From IMG/VR virus record IMGVR_UViG_3300025849_003637, positions 1 to 39,854 of that record: a stretch of DNA of 39,854 nucleotides; one strand, written 5' to 3'. Shown piece by piece: positions 30,667 to 39,221 of the stretch; position 1 is the stretch's first letter; each line of letters opens with the position of its first letter. Origin of the DNA: a virus. The position numbers and the translations under genes were made by a program. The notes under the pieces were generated by a model. It did no database searches. It saw only the letters and a list, made by a program, of their open reading frames with translations, and was not told the DNA's origin.

Positions 30667-31287
30667 TTAACGTACATGTTTTACTTCATATTCCTCCCAA
30701 CCCATTGTTGGTTTTTTATTTGGAAAGGAAAAGCAGCGTTTAACATTACTTTTTGTAAATTCAATACATTTAATAAACCTACTAGGTAGTGTAGCTCCTG
30801 TAGGTAGAATTGAATCTGAGAATTTTATTTCAATTGTGATTTTTAGTTCTTCTTGATCATCCCATTTTCTTTCTTGTTCTTCTAATACCCTCCAAGCACC
30901 TCTATTTAGGTATTGGTTTTGTAAAGCACAATTAAGGTAAGAAAATGTTTGTTTTAAGTTTTCTCTACTATCAGAAAATGTAGCGGCAGGTGCTAGATGA
31001 CCTTTATCCCATACATTTCTATAATAATCTCTGTTATCAGAAGTATGATATTTAGATTCTGTATAAAAGTTCATGGAACCCCTATCTACGTTTTTGGGTC
31101 TATTTGAAGACCTATAAACGAGTTTTAGGGGTTGTTCTTTTGTTTCAGAATAAATTACAGAAAATATAGGGGTATTAACTTTAACTTGTTGTCTTAAGTT
31201 AGGTTCTCTTAATTGGGCTTTAGTACAAGACGAAAACCCAATAATAAAACCAAATAAAAATAACTTCAATGTTTTTTGTAAATTCAT
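30667..31287 (-). CDS. Lipoprotein DNA/RNA non-specific endonuclease (NucA/NUC1 type)
   Basis: A 206-residue protein with a lipobox (GFSSC, Cys21), so it should be anchored in the envelope. The beta-beta-alpha metal nuclease core reads WDKGHLAPAATF (93-104; D94, catalytic H97), a DKGH variant of DRGH, then TFSYLNCALQNQYLNRGAW (Asn as metal ligand, LN..W pattern). The family degrades single- and double-stranded DNA and RNA. The gene lies just upstream of the receptor gene and 28 bp past nrdA. Nucleic-acid attack in the periplasm or outside the cell is the likely role. Confidence 0.88.
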   Translation of the reverse strand: MNLQKTLKLFLFGFIIGFSSCTKAQLREPNLRQQVKVNTPIFSVIYSETKEQPLKLVYRSSNRPKNVDRGSMNFYTESKYHTSDNRDYYRNVWDKGHLAPAATFSDSRENLKQTFSYLNCALQNQYLNRGAWRVLEEQERKWDDQEELKITIEIKFSDSILPTGATLPSRFIKCIEFTKSNVKRCFSFPNKKPTMGWEEYEVKHVR

Positions 31288-31315
31288 TTTTTGTTTTTAC
31301 GATTATACATACTCG

Positions 31316-33028
31316 TTAGCCATCACAACTTACGCAATCAGCTACTCTACTTCCTAAGTCTCCTTTAATAACGGAATCAGTACGTAGGTAATATAATGTC
31401 TTTATCCCCAGTTTCCAACTTTCTAGGTGAACTTGATTAATCCATTTTGGTGAATCATCAGGTGTAAACGATAAGTTAAGTGATTGTGTTTGATCTATAT
31501 ATTTTTGTCGTATAGCAGCTTGACGTACTAGTTCAAGTTGGTTTATTTCTGGGAATGTAAAGAATATCTCTTTTTCATCTGGTGTTAATACGTCATCTGG
31601 TAATCCCATAACACTACCATCTTGTGCTAACATCATATCCCACCATTTATCTTGATTTTTACCTTTTGATTCAAGTAATGCTTCTAATGATTTATTTTTA
31701 CGAATAAATGTTCCTTTAGCACCATTAAATGTGTAAATATTCGCTGGTAAGGGCTCAATACCTGCGGAGATACCTCCTGTTATGACACTATTCGATACAG
31801 TAGGAGCTGTCGCTAATAAATGCGTATTCCTCATACCTGTACCTTTACACCAAAGTGGCTCACCATATTCTTGAGCTAAATCTCTTGATGCTTTTTCAGC
31901 TTTATACTTAATATCTGAAAATATATTATGTGTATGTGCTGTTGATGCTATTGAGTTAAATGGTAGATTCTTTTGTTGTAAGAATGAATGCCAACCCATT
32001 ACACCTAAACCTAAAGCACGACCTTTACGAGCATGGTTATGTGTACGTTTTAGTGATTCTCTTCCTGATGATTTATCAATGAACTCTTGCATAACACCAT
32101 CTAAGAACCAAGTTGATAACTCTACAGCGTCTGTATCCTTCCACTCATCATATTTAGCTAAGTTTAAAGAAGATAAACAACAAATAAATGAATGTTCTTC
32201 ATCTGTAAATAAAGTGATTTCAGTACAAATATTAGTCATACTTACTTCTAAGTTATTCATAGCATAAGAAATAGGATTGTTTTTATTAACATTATCCTTA
32301 AACATAATATAAGGTTCACCTGTTTCCATTCTTGACTTTAAAATCTCAGCCCATAAACCCATTGCTTCTTGATCCCTTGCTTCTAACTTTCTCATGAAAG
32401 CATCATCAGCAACCACACATTGGTGTAAGTTTAGACATTGTCTATTAGGATCTCCTTTAGGTCTTCTAATCTGCATAAACTCTGATATGTCTGTATGATT
32501 AATATCTAAGTTTACAGATGCAGCGCCTCGTCTTACATTACCTTGATTAGTTGCTACGATAGTTGAATCGTATATTTTAGCCCAAGGTACAACACCCTCT
32601 GATTTACCATTACCTGAAATCTCTGTTCCTCTACCTCTAATACGAGATAGTGAAATACCAACACCACCACCTTGTGATGTTAGTTTCATCAGTTCAGCAT
32701 TTGTTAATCCTATACCTCTAACTGAATCTGGTGTATCAACACCAAAACATGAAATAGGTAAACCACGATCAGTACCCATATTAGATAAAACTGGTGATGC
32801 TAATCCTAACCAACCATTCCATACTAACTTAAAGAACTTATTCTCTAGTTCTGGTTTTTTAAGTCTCATAGCTACTGCTTTAGCTACTCGTCTATATGCT
32901 GTTTTTGGTGTTTCACCAGGTAATAAATAACCCTTTGAAATTGTTGAGAGTGAAATCTCGTCAAAAAACTCAGGATAGTCTTTACCTGCTACCCAGTTAT
33001 CAGTGTTTGAAATCAAGTTGTTGTCCAT
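31316..33028 (-). CDS. nrdA: Class I ribonucleoside-diphosphate reductase alpha subunit (NrdA)
   Basis: Makes deoxynucleotides from NDPs with NrdB. I place the start at the second ATG (33028), giving 570 residues, because the earlier ATG at 33136 would overlap nrdB by 104 nt. Catalytic signatures: ISCFGV (first redox Cys), TNICTEI (Asn-Cys-Glu radical site), CCLSSLNL (second redox Cys), KTLYYLRT (radical-transfer Tyr pair) and a C-terminal CVSC pair reduced by thioredoxin. There is no ATP-cone at the N-terminus, so overall activity control by dATP is probably absent. It follows nrdB by 4 bp. Confidence 0.95.
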   Translation of the reverse strand: MDNNLISNTDNWVAGKDYPEFFDEISLSTISKGYLLPGETPKTAYRRVAKAVAMRLKKPELENKFFKLVWNGWLGLASPVLSNMGTDRGLPISCFGVDTPDSVRGIGLTNAELMKLTSQGGGVGISLSRIRGRGTEISGNGKSEGVVPWAKIYDSTIVATNQGNVRRGAASVNLDINHTDISEFMQIRRPKGDPNRQCLNLHQCVVADDAFMRKLEARDQEAMGLWAEILKSRMETGEPYIMFKDNVNKNNPISYAMNNLEVSMTNICTEITLFTDEEHSFICCLSSLNLAKYDEWKDTDAVELSTWFLDGVMQEFIDKSSGRESLKRTHNHARKGRALGLGVMGWHSFLQQKNLPFNSIASTAHTHNIFSDIKYKAEKASRDLAQEYGEPLWCKGTGMRNTHLLATAPTVSNSVITGGISAGIEPLPANIYTFNGAKGTFIRKNKSLEALLESKGKNQDKWWDMMLAQDGSVMGLPDDVLTPDEKEIFFTFPEINQLELVRQAAIRQKYIDQTQSLNLSFTPDDSPKWINQVHLESWKLGIKTLYYLRTDSVIKGDLGSRVADCVSCDG

Positions 33029-33032
33029 GTTT

Positions 33033-34013
33033 TTAAAATATATCGTTCGCGTCCCAGTTTTGTGCTCCTTTACTATAGTTTGTAACTCTATTTGCAAAGA
33101 AGTCAGTGTGTTGTTTTCCTGCTGATAGTGAATCAAACCACTTCATTCTTTTTACTGCTGATTCATCTATACCATTTACTATAGCACCATAACCTAAATC
33201 ACCCATTTTAGTATTTACTCTATGTTTGATAAAAGATACTAAATCATATTTTGGACATCCTTCTAAATCACCCATTTCGTATACTTTATCTATAAAATCT
33301 AGTTCAAGTTTTAAAGACAAATGAGCTGCTTCTTCGATTTCTGCTCTTAGCTCAGGTGTATTTATTTCTGGGTTTTCCTCTAATAACTGTCTAAATAACC
33401 AACATCCAGCATTTGAGTGTAATGATTCATCTCTAATACTCCACTCTACTATTTGACCTACACCTTTAAGTTTATTTTGTAGTTTAAAAGATAATAAAAC
33501 AGCGAATGAAGAGAATAAATTTACACCTTCAGTAAATGCTGAAAATATAGCTAATGATTTAGCTCTAGCACTCCAATCAGGTTTACCACCATGACCATCT
33601 CTGACACTCATAAGGTTTTCGATTTTAGCCATCGTTGTTTCATCTTCTAAAAACTCACTAAAATCATCTAATCCTAGTTCTTCGTTTAATAACGAATAGG
33701 CTTCAGCATGTACAGTTTCCATATTAGCAAAACATACACCCATCGCAATGATTTCAGGTTTTCTAAACCACTTGGTAACTAAGTTTGACCAATAGTCGTT
33801 TACTACTGTTTCTGTTTGAGCGAATCCCTTGAGGATAGATCCTATAATATTTTTTTCAGTTTCTGATAAGTTTTGTTTCCAATCTGTAACATCAGCCATC
33901 ATAGGAACTTCAGTCCAAATCCAATGTGCTTGTTGTTGTTTTAGATAAAAATCAAACGCCTCTGGGTATTCAAAGGGTTTATATACTATTCTTTCCTCAG
34001 TAATGTTCCTCAT
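33033..34013 (-). CDS. nrdB: Class I ribonucleoside-diphosphate reductase beta subunit (NrdB)
   Basis: A 326-residue protein that houses the diiron-tyrosyl radical. Metal and radical residues fit the E. coli pattern: ETVHAEAY (Glu, His, radical Tyr), EGVNLFSSFAVLL (Glu) and RDESLHSNAG (Glu, His). The end NWDANDIF provides the C-terminal tail that docks into NrdA. It starts 3 bp after the third DUF6884-like gene, and nrdA follows. The Tyr is present, so this is a standard tyrosyl-radical subunit (class Ia/b type). Confidence 0.95.
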   Translation of the reverse strand: MRNITEERIVYKPFEYPEAFDFYLKQQQAHWIWTEVPMMADVTDWKQNLSETEKNIIGSILKGFAQTETVVNDYWSNLVTKWFRKPEIIAMGVCFANMETVHAEAYSLLNEELGLDDFSEFLEDETTMAKIENLMSVRDGHGGKPDWSARAKSLAIFSAFTEGVNLFSSFAVLLSFKLQNKLKGVGQIVEWSIRDESLHSNAGCWLFRQLLEENPEINTPELRAEIEEAAHLSLKLELDFIDKVYEMGDLEGCPKYDLVSFIKHRVNTKMGDLGYGAIVNGIDESAVKRMKWFDSLSAGKQHTDFFANRVTNYSKGAQNWDANDIF

Positions 34014-34015
34014 GT

Positions 34016-34780
34016 TTATTGTTTATTTAGTTTTAGTTTATCAAATCGTTGTTTGGAACAACTATAATCGTTATCCCTTAGTTGTTTTAGTGTTCCCCCT
34101 TTAGACATAAAATCTAAAATAAAAACATCATCTACCTTTTTACGTTTTTTATAAAGATCTTCACCATATTGTTTGTCTAGATCTTCTATTATTTGAGTTA
34201 GTTCTTTATTACCTGATAGGTGTGGGTGGTTATTTACTAGGTATTGGGTGAACTTAACGCTTAAGTTATTTGCTCCACTACCCAACCACTTTGCTAATCT
34301 ACCTAGTTTATACCCGTTTAGTATAATAATATTATCCTTTTTAGGTAAATCCAAAACGTTTAAATAGTCTGGATTAACTGTAAATATTACTACTTTATCT
34401 CCACTCCAATATTTAGTAAAATCACCAAACTTATTAAACCAATATTTATTTGCTTCCTTTTGAGTTAGATTAAACTTAGGTATTAATAAGTGTTTATTTT
34501 CTACATATGCGTCTGAAAACGTAATAGAATAGGGTACTATAGGTGTGTCTAAAGTTATAATACCATACCCCGCTGAAACTACATATGTTGGTACTTTATT
34601 ATCTAACTCTTTTATGAGTTCCCATTGAGTTCCCTTATAAACATCTCTACTAGGTATACCACCTTGTGTTTTTGATTCCCATTCACTAAAGGTAGAATCT
34701 ATATCTGCTGTATTAACCTTAGAAATATCGACTACAATATCTCCATGTTTTTGAGAAACACAACTTACAAATACCTTCAT
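34016..34780 (-). CDS. DUF6884-like protein (third of three, divergent)
   Basis: A 254-residue soluble protein. VFVSCVSQKHGD at the start, then PTYVVSAGYGIITLDTPIVPYSITFSD (about 77-103, shown as VVSAGYGIIT and VPYSITFSD), match the C-S-x-K ... SAxxGxx ... PYxxxF pattern of the other two copies at lower similarity. The C-terminal third is a helical domain with a KQRFDKLKLNKQ end. It sits between helicase and nrdB, so it is co-expressed with replication genes rather than the modification cluster. Function unknown. Confidence 0.5.
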   Translation of the reverse strand: MKVFVSCVSQKHGDIVVDISKVNTADIDSTFSEWESKTQGGIPSRDVYKGTQWELIKELDNKVPTYVVSAGYGIITLDTPIVPYSITFSDAYVENKHLLIPKFNLTQKEANKYWFNKFGDFTKYWSGDKVVIFTVNPDYLNVLDLPKKDNIIILNGYKLGRLAKWLGSGANNLSVKFTQYLVNNHPHLSGNKELTQIIEDLDKQYGEDLYKKRKKVDDVFILDFMSKGGTLKQLRDNDYSCSKQRFDKLKLNKQ

Positions 34781-34781
34781 A

Positions 34782-36170
34782 TTATTTATTCTCTGTTTTA
34801 AAAAACGCCTCGTAAGCCGTTGTACCCTTTAGTGCTTTTTTATCCCAGTTATCAACTGGTCCCTTTACTGCTGGGATTTGGTTGAACCTAGGTGTATCAT
34901 CATCTTCATCATCCTCATTATAAGCAGATAAAACAAAATGACCAGTTGCAGTATCAGCGTTAACATTAAAGGTTAAGCCATCCGTTCCATATCTATTTTT
35001 CATAATATGGAAACGTCCTGTTCCTCTCTCTTTATCTTCTTTTTTGCGAGATAATGACATCGCAAAATCAGTAATCATCATCTTATCGTATGAACCTGCT
35101 GCTTTATCTCCTTCGATAATCTTATCTTGAGCACCAGTTCTATTAACTTGAGATACTGACCAAATGGGTAGATCTAGTTGCCTAGCTAATCCTTTTGTAC
35201 TAGTATAAATATCATCTATCTCTTGCTTCCGCTCAGAGTTTTTACGAGTTGATGAAAGAAGGTCAACATAATCTATTATGATTAAATCTGGTTTGTTTCC
35301 TATATCTCCTACCTTTTGTAGGTGGGATTCAATCGTAGATACTGTGGCTCTACCTGTTGGAAACTCTTTGATTATAACACTCCCTGGTAGATCAGTAATA
35401 ACAGATTCGACTGTTTCTCTATGATGTAATATTTTATCTACAGGTATTTTTGTAAAGAAAGCATCATATCTTCTAGCAACATATTCTTCACCTAACTCTA
35501 AGGTATAGTGAACAACGTTATATCCTAACTTTGCGGCGTGTCCTCCTAAAGCAACTAATGCCCAAGATTTACCACCACCTGGATTACCAAATACTAAACC
35601 AAAATCTCCGTTACCTAATCCACCCTGTAATAGGTTATTAACCCCATCCCAAGGTGTAGGAATAGTATCACGTGATTCTTTTCGATAACGAGATTCAATA
35701 TCTTTTAAGTAATCGTGACCTATGTTTTTATCTTGACCTGCTTTTAAAGCATTGTCAACCATAAATCTAATACCATCAAAATCACCTGCTTTTAATAAAT
35801 CAACAGATGACATAAGTGCTTTTTTTAACTGTTGGTTTTTACAAAAATCAGTAAACTCTTCTTGAATATAAGCTAAATCCTCATCTGAAGCTACATATGC
35901 TTGTTTGAGTTGGTCTTTAATAGATACTTGTAAAACATCGTTATCAATCTTTTGTAGTTCTACTTTTAAAATATCTAGACTAGGTGTAGTGTGGTACTTA
36001 TCATAATACTTAAGTATTTCACCTACAATCCACTTATGTGATGATGACTCAAAATATTCATCTGAGATAATATCGTGTATATTAGTAAGTAGTTCTTTAT
36101 GTGTTAATAAAGATGATAACACCTTTATTTGGAAACCCTTACCATAATCGCTCACGCTATTTAGTGTCAT
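34782..36170 (-). CDS. Replicative DNA helicase (DnaB/gp41 type)
   Basis: A 462-residue hexameric 5'-3' helicase that unwinds DNA at the fork. The N-terminal helical domain (1-110 or so) precedes a RecA-type core with Walker A GNPGGGKS (195-202) and Walker B LIIIDYVDLLSS. The SVSQVNR segment is the DnaB motif H3-like Gln loop, and the MKNRYGTDG segment fits motif H4. The gene has its own class I promoter, separating it from the exonuclease gene. Confidence 0.93.
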   Translation of the reverse strand: MTLNSVSDYGKGFQIKVLSSLLTHKELLTNIHDIISDEYFESSSHKWIVGEILKYYDKYHTTPSLDILKVELQKIDNDVLQVSIKDQLKQAYVASDEDLAYIQEEFTDFCKNQQLKKALMSSVDLLKAGDFDGIRFMVDNALKAGQDKNIGHDYLKDIESRYRKESRDTIPTPWDGVNNLLQGGLGNGDFGLVFGNPGGGKSWALVALGGHAAKLGYNVVHYTLELGEEYVARRYDAFFTKIPVDKILHHRETVESVITDLPGSVIIKEFPTGRATVSTIESHLQKVGDIGNKPDLIIIDYVDLLSSTRKNSERKQEIDDIYTSTKGLARQLDLPIWSVSQVNRTGAQDKIIEGDKAAGSYDKMMITDFAMSLSRKKEDKERGTGRFHIMKNRYGTDGLTFNVNADTATGHFVLSAYNEDDEDDDTPRFNQIPAVKGPVDNWDKKALKGTTAYEAFFKTENK

Positions 36171-36199
36171 ATAACTTTTATTTTATTATTTAATATGTC

Positions 36200-36230
36200 G
36201 TAATATACGAATCCTATTTGGGTTCCCCAA
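36200..36230 (-). promoter_or_regulatory. Class I (Bacteroidetes-type) promoter of the helicase gene
   Basis: TTG (36228-36230), 20 nt, then TATATTAC (36200-36207), about 29 nt ahead of the ATG at 36170. The -33 element lies inside the last codons of the exonuclease gene. Confidence 0.6.
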
Positions 36231-37260
36231 CGTTTTGTTGAAGGGGGCCGAAGTTGTCTTTCAACCAAAAGTCAGTATTTCGAATCATACCACCTAAACT
36301 ATCTTCGTTATATAAATCCATAAACGATTTAGGGTCTAGATTTGGCACTCCTGCTTTGATAGATTCGTCTAATAATATTTTATCATCCACATCTAACATA
36401 GGTTTTGCTAGATCCATAATAGTATAGTTTTTACGTAAATCGTCTTCAGTCATTATTATTCTTGAGTATATAACGTTTTCCTTTAACTTTTTACCTGCTA
36501 TATCAAAAATATCGTCTAGCGTAAGATGTTGTGTTTGTAGTTCTGGAAATAGTTTAAATAGTTTTTTAGGTCCTAATCCTTTTACTCCTGCTACTTTATC
36601 TGAAGCATCACCCATCAGTACTTTATATAGAATAAAGTTTTCAGCTTTTAATCCTATTTTTTCAACTATCATAGCATCAGTATAGAAACTCTTTTCAATA
36701 GGTCTATATACGATTATGTTATCGTTTACTAGTTGTAAAAAATCCTTATCTGATGATACTATAATACTACGTCCGTTGTATTCTTGATCTAAAACTTGTG
36801 CTAAGTGAGCTATAACATCATCAGCTTCTACTTTAGCCATCGATATTACTTTAATAGGTAGGTGTTTTAGATATTGTATTAGTCTTACTATTTGGTCTAC
36901 CTTAGCGTCATGTTCTTCATTTACTGATTCAAATACCTCCCAGTTTGTTATTCGTTGTGTATTTCTACCTGATTTATACTCGGGGAGTAGATTCTTCCTA
37001 TTATTGGATGAACCTACCCCATCGAATATTACATAAACAGAGGTTGGTTGTATTTGTCGTATTAGGGCTCCTAAAGATCTTAGAAACCCTCCTAAACCAC
37101 CAACGTGTATACCTTGTGGGTTTACAGCATTGATCATTGCGAAATTTCTAAAAAATAGATTTAAACCATCTATCATTAATACTCTATCGTTTGGAGTGGA
37201 ATCTAGTACGATCCCATCCTCTTGAACGTTGTCCAAGAGGGCTTGTAGATCTTTATTCAT
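36214..37260 (-). CDS. 5'-3' exonuclease / RNase H (FEN-like, T4 rnh type)
   Basis: A 348-residue structure-specific nuclease that removes RNA primers and 5' flaps. Signatures in order: VLMIDGLNLFFRN (metal Asp, helical start), YVIFDGVGSSNNRKNLLPEY, KVEADDVIAHLA (Glu/Asp cluster), IIVSSDKDFLQL, and LMGDASDKVAGVKGLGPKK (Asp cluster and helix-hairpin-helix). The set is complete. It starts 9 bp after uvsX and belongs to the replication run. Confidence 0.92.
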   Translation of the reverse strand: MNKDLQALLDNVQEDGIVLDSTPNDRVLMIDGLNLFFRNFAMINAVNPQGIHVGGLGGFLRSLGALIRQIQPTSVYVIFDGVGSSNNRKNLLPEYKSGRNTQRITNWEVFESVNEEHDAKVDQIVRLIQYLKHLPIKVISMAKVEADDVIAHLAQVLDQEYNGRSIIVSSDKDFLQLVNDNIIVYRPIEKSFYTDAMIVEKIGLKAENFILYKVLMGDASDKVAGVKGLGPKKLFKLFPELQTQHLTLDDIFDIAGKKLKENVIYSRIIMTEDDLRKNYTIMDLAKPMLDVDDKILLDESIKAGVPNLDPKSFMDLYNEDSLGGMIRNTDFWLKDNFGPLQQNVGEPK

Positions 37261-37269
37261 AATTTTTGT

Positions 37270-38340
37270 TTATTGTGGTTCTTGCTCAAACATCGCCATA
37301 GGAGATGCTGATTCATTCTCTTCAACTATATCAAACTCTTCACCACCTAGTTGGGCTGCCCAACTTTTAGCGTAATCAGTTTTATATGTTTTTAGAGCTT
37401 TTTCGTCATCGTCAATAAAACCATGTGGGGTCATAACAATACGACCTCTGGTGGTAACACCATTGATGTGGTTTTTATCGATTTGAAGGTTTACACGTTT
37501 AGCGAACTCAACTTGTTTACCATCTTTAATGGCTTTTATTTTGGAAGTACCAGCGTTTGTGATATTACCAAAAGTAATAACTAACGTTGAATCATACCAC
37601 ATAGACATACCACCTTTATTTTCCATCTTAGGTTGACCCATAGGAGATGCTGGTTTTGATGTCCATACTTTATTAATACAAACTAGTGTATTAGTATAGA
37701 TAGATGATTCTTTACGAGATAATGTAATACGTTGATTAACACCATTACCAAACTGGGTTGACATAGCACCTGCGTTCCATTCGTTGTTGTTTTTATTTGA
37801 TTTTAAAGACATCTCACAAGGTACTGATCCAATACTATCCCATAAGAATAATAAATCATAGGGTAAGTTACCTTTCTTTTGTTCGTCTATTAAATCTAAA
37901 ATAAAACCTGCTACACCTTCAATACTATGGATAGTTTCTCTATCAGCATATAGGAAGTTTCCTTCATAATCTACTACCTCACCATTATCGTCTTTAACTT
38001 CTTCAACTTGAAGACCCATCATACGTGCGTGTTCCCAGTTCCATTTCATCTCAGTAATAATAAATACTGGTAATATTTTACGTTTTTGTGCTTCAACTGC
38101 TGCTTCAATAAGTGCTGTTGTCTTACCTGTATCTGAATGTCCTCTCAATAACACAATATGACCCATAGGGATACCTGGAATTGAGGTTACATCCTGAAAC
38201 GCTTGAGATAGTGGTAACCACTGTTGTTCTTTAAACTTAGAGTTAGATGATAATCCTTTCTTAGTTTTAAAAGCGTTTAGGTTAAAGCTTGATTTTAGTT
38301 CAGCAGATGCTGCTTCTGTTAATGATTTTTTCTTTGCCAT
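37270..38340 (-). CDS. uvsX: RecA/UvsX recombinase
   Basis: A 356-residue strand-exchange protein. Walker A is GHSDTGKT (67-74) and Walker B is LLFLWDSIGSVP (about 163-174). The KENKGG-like part (ENKGGMSMWYDSTLVITFG) and the GVTTRGRIV segment fit the UvsX subgroup of phage recombinases. It forms filaments on ssDNA and drives recombination-dependent replication. It starts 3 bp after the gp32-like gene. Confidence 0.92.
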   Translation of the reverse strand: MAKKKSLTEAASAELKSSFNLNAFKTKKGLSSNSKFKEQQWLPLSQAFQDVTSIPGIPMGHIVLLRGHSDTGKTTALIEAAVEAQKRKILPVFIITEMKWNWEHARMMGLQVEEVKDDNGEVVDYEGNFLYADRETIHSIEGVAGFILDLIDEQKKGNLPYDLLFLWDSIGSVPCEMSLKSNKNNNEWNAGAMSTQFGNGVNQRITLSRKESSIYTNTLVCINKVWTSKPASPMGQPKMENKGGMSMWYDSTLVITFGNITNAGTSKIKAIKDGKQVEFAKRVNLQIDKNHINGVTTRGRIVMTPHGFIDDDEKALKTYKTDYAKSWAAQLGGEEFDIVEENESASPMAMFEQEPQ

Positions 38341-38343
38341 TTA

Positions 38344-39192
38344 TTAATCTTCAAATAATGAATCAAATTTATCTGTTTTTGCTACTTTAGCTTTTGATGT
38401 ATCTGCTGAGTATCCGCTATTACCTTTTTCCCAAGGTAAATCATTTCTACTTTCAGTATTGGTATTTGATGTCATCTCAAATGGGGTTGGTGCCTCAGAT
38501 GAAATAGAACCTTCACTTTGGTTATCACTTTCAGGTTCTAAATAACGACGTAATGCATCCTTCATCTCATCAAAAGTATAGTTTTTAAACTGCTCTAATG
38601 GATTTGGTTGTGTGTTTAACCAAGTTTCAACTTGAGTAGCATCTTCACTTAATGGAGAATTTTGACGTTTAGCTCTAATTGAGGTTTTGTTGTATGAAGT
38701 TCCTGTTGATTCTGGTCCTACTGTTTCAGCTGTAAAATCTAACCCACCTGTTACATCTGTAAAATCACCAATCTCTTCATCAGTAGCCATCGCTAATAAC
38801 TCAGTATAAATTTGTTGGCCAAATCCCCATAGACGAACACCTTTATCTTCTTCACCTCTTACTACTACAGGTGCGAAAATACGATTTTTAGCTCTTAACT
38901 TACGTGCTAAATCGAAGTTAGATTTGTCGTTTGAATCATACAACTTTTGTACAAACTCAGCGATTGGATCTTTACCACCTGTATTTAGGGGTGAAATCAT
39001 TACTTTGTTAGTAATACCATAGTAAAACTTAAGTTCAGAAAATGGGTTGTCGGGAGTGTACTTTGATGGTACTAAACGGATTTGTTGTTTCCCTACTGTT
39101 GGTTTCCAAAAGATCGTTGTGTAGTCTTTCTTCTCACCTGTGCTACGATTTTGAATCGTATCTAATTTACTTTTTAATAAATCTAAATTCAT
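38344..39192 (-). CDS. Single-stranded DNA-binding protein (gp32 type)
   Basis: A 282-residue gp32-like protein. The core has an IFWKPTVGKQQIRLVPSKY opening (OB-fold strand), ELKFYYGI, and a basic/aromatic DNA-binding region (RAKNRIFAPVVVRG, then RLWGFGQQIY). The C-terminal tail is acidic (KFDSLFED) and probably recruits replication partners. The canonical gp32 zinc knuckle (Cys cluster) is absent; I see no cysteines. A class I promoter variant with a hairpin spacer lies upstream. Confidence 0.88.
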   Translation of the reverse strand: MNLDLLKSKLDTIQNRSTGEKKDYTTIFWKPTVGKQQIRLVPSKYTPDNPFSELKFYYGITNKVMISPLNTGGKDPIAEFVQKLYDSNDKSNFDLARKLRAKNRIFAPVVVRGEEDKGVRLWGFGQQIYTELLAMATDEEIGDFTDVTGGLDFTAETVGPESTGTSYNKTSIRAKRQNSPLSEDATQVETWLNTQPNPLEQFKNYTFDEMKDALRRYLEPESDNQSEGSISSEAPTPFEMTSNTNTESRNDLPWEKGNSGYSADTSKAKVAKTDKFDSLFED

Positions 39193-39221
39193 ATAACTAT
39201 TATTTAATGTTTATGTATGAT

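Noticed and set aside
20916-31287. The possibility that the envelope island is host chromosome joined by misassembly
   Set aside because: Strand, gap sizes and overlaps run on without a break from the nrdA side to the holin side, and small phage-type membrane genes are interspersed. I cannot exclude it without read data, so it is kept as a test under the findings.
33029-33136. An N-terminal extension of NrdA starting at 33136
   Set aside because: It would overlap nrdB by more than 100 nt and encodes 36 residues that do not look like an ATP-cone; the ATG at 33028 follows the nrdB stop directly.
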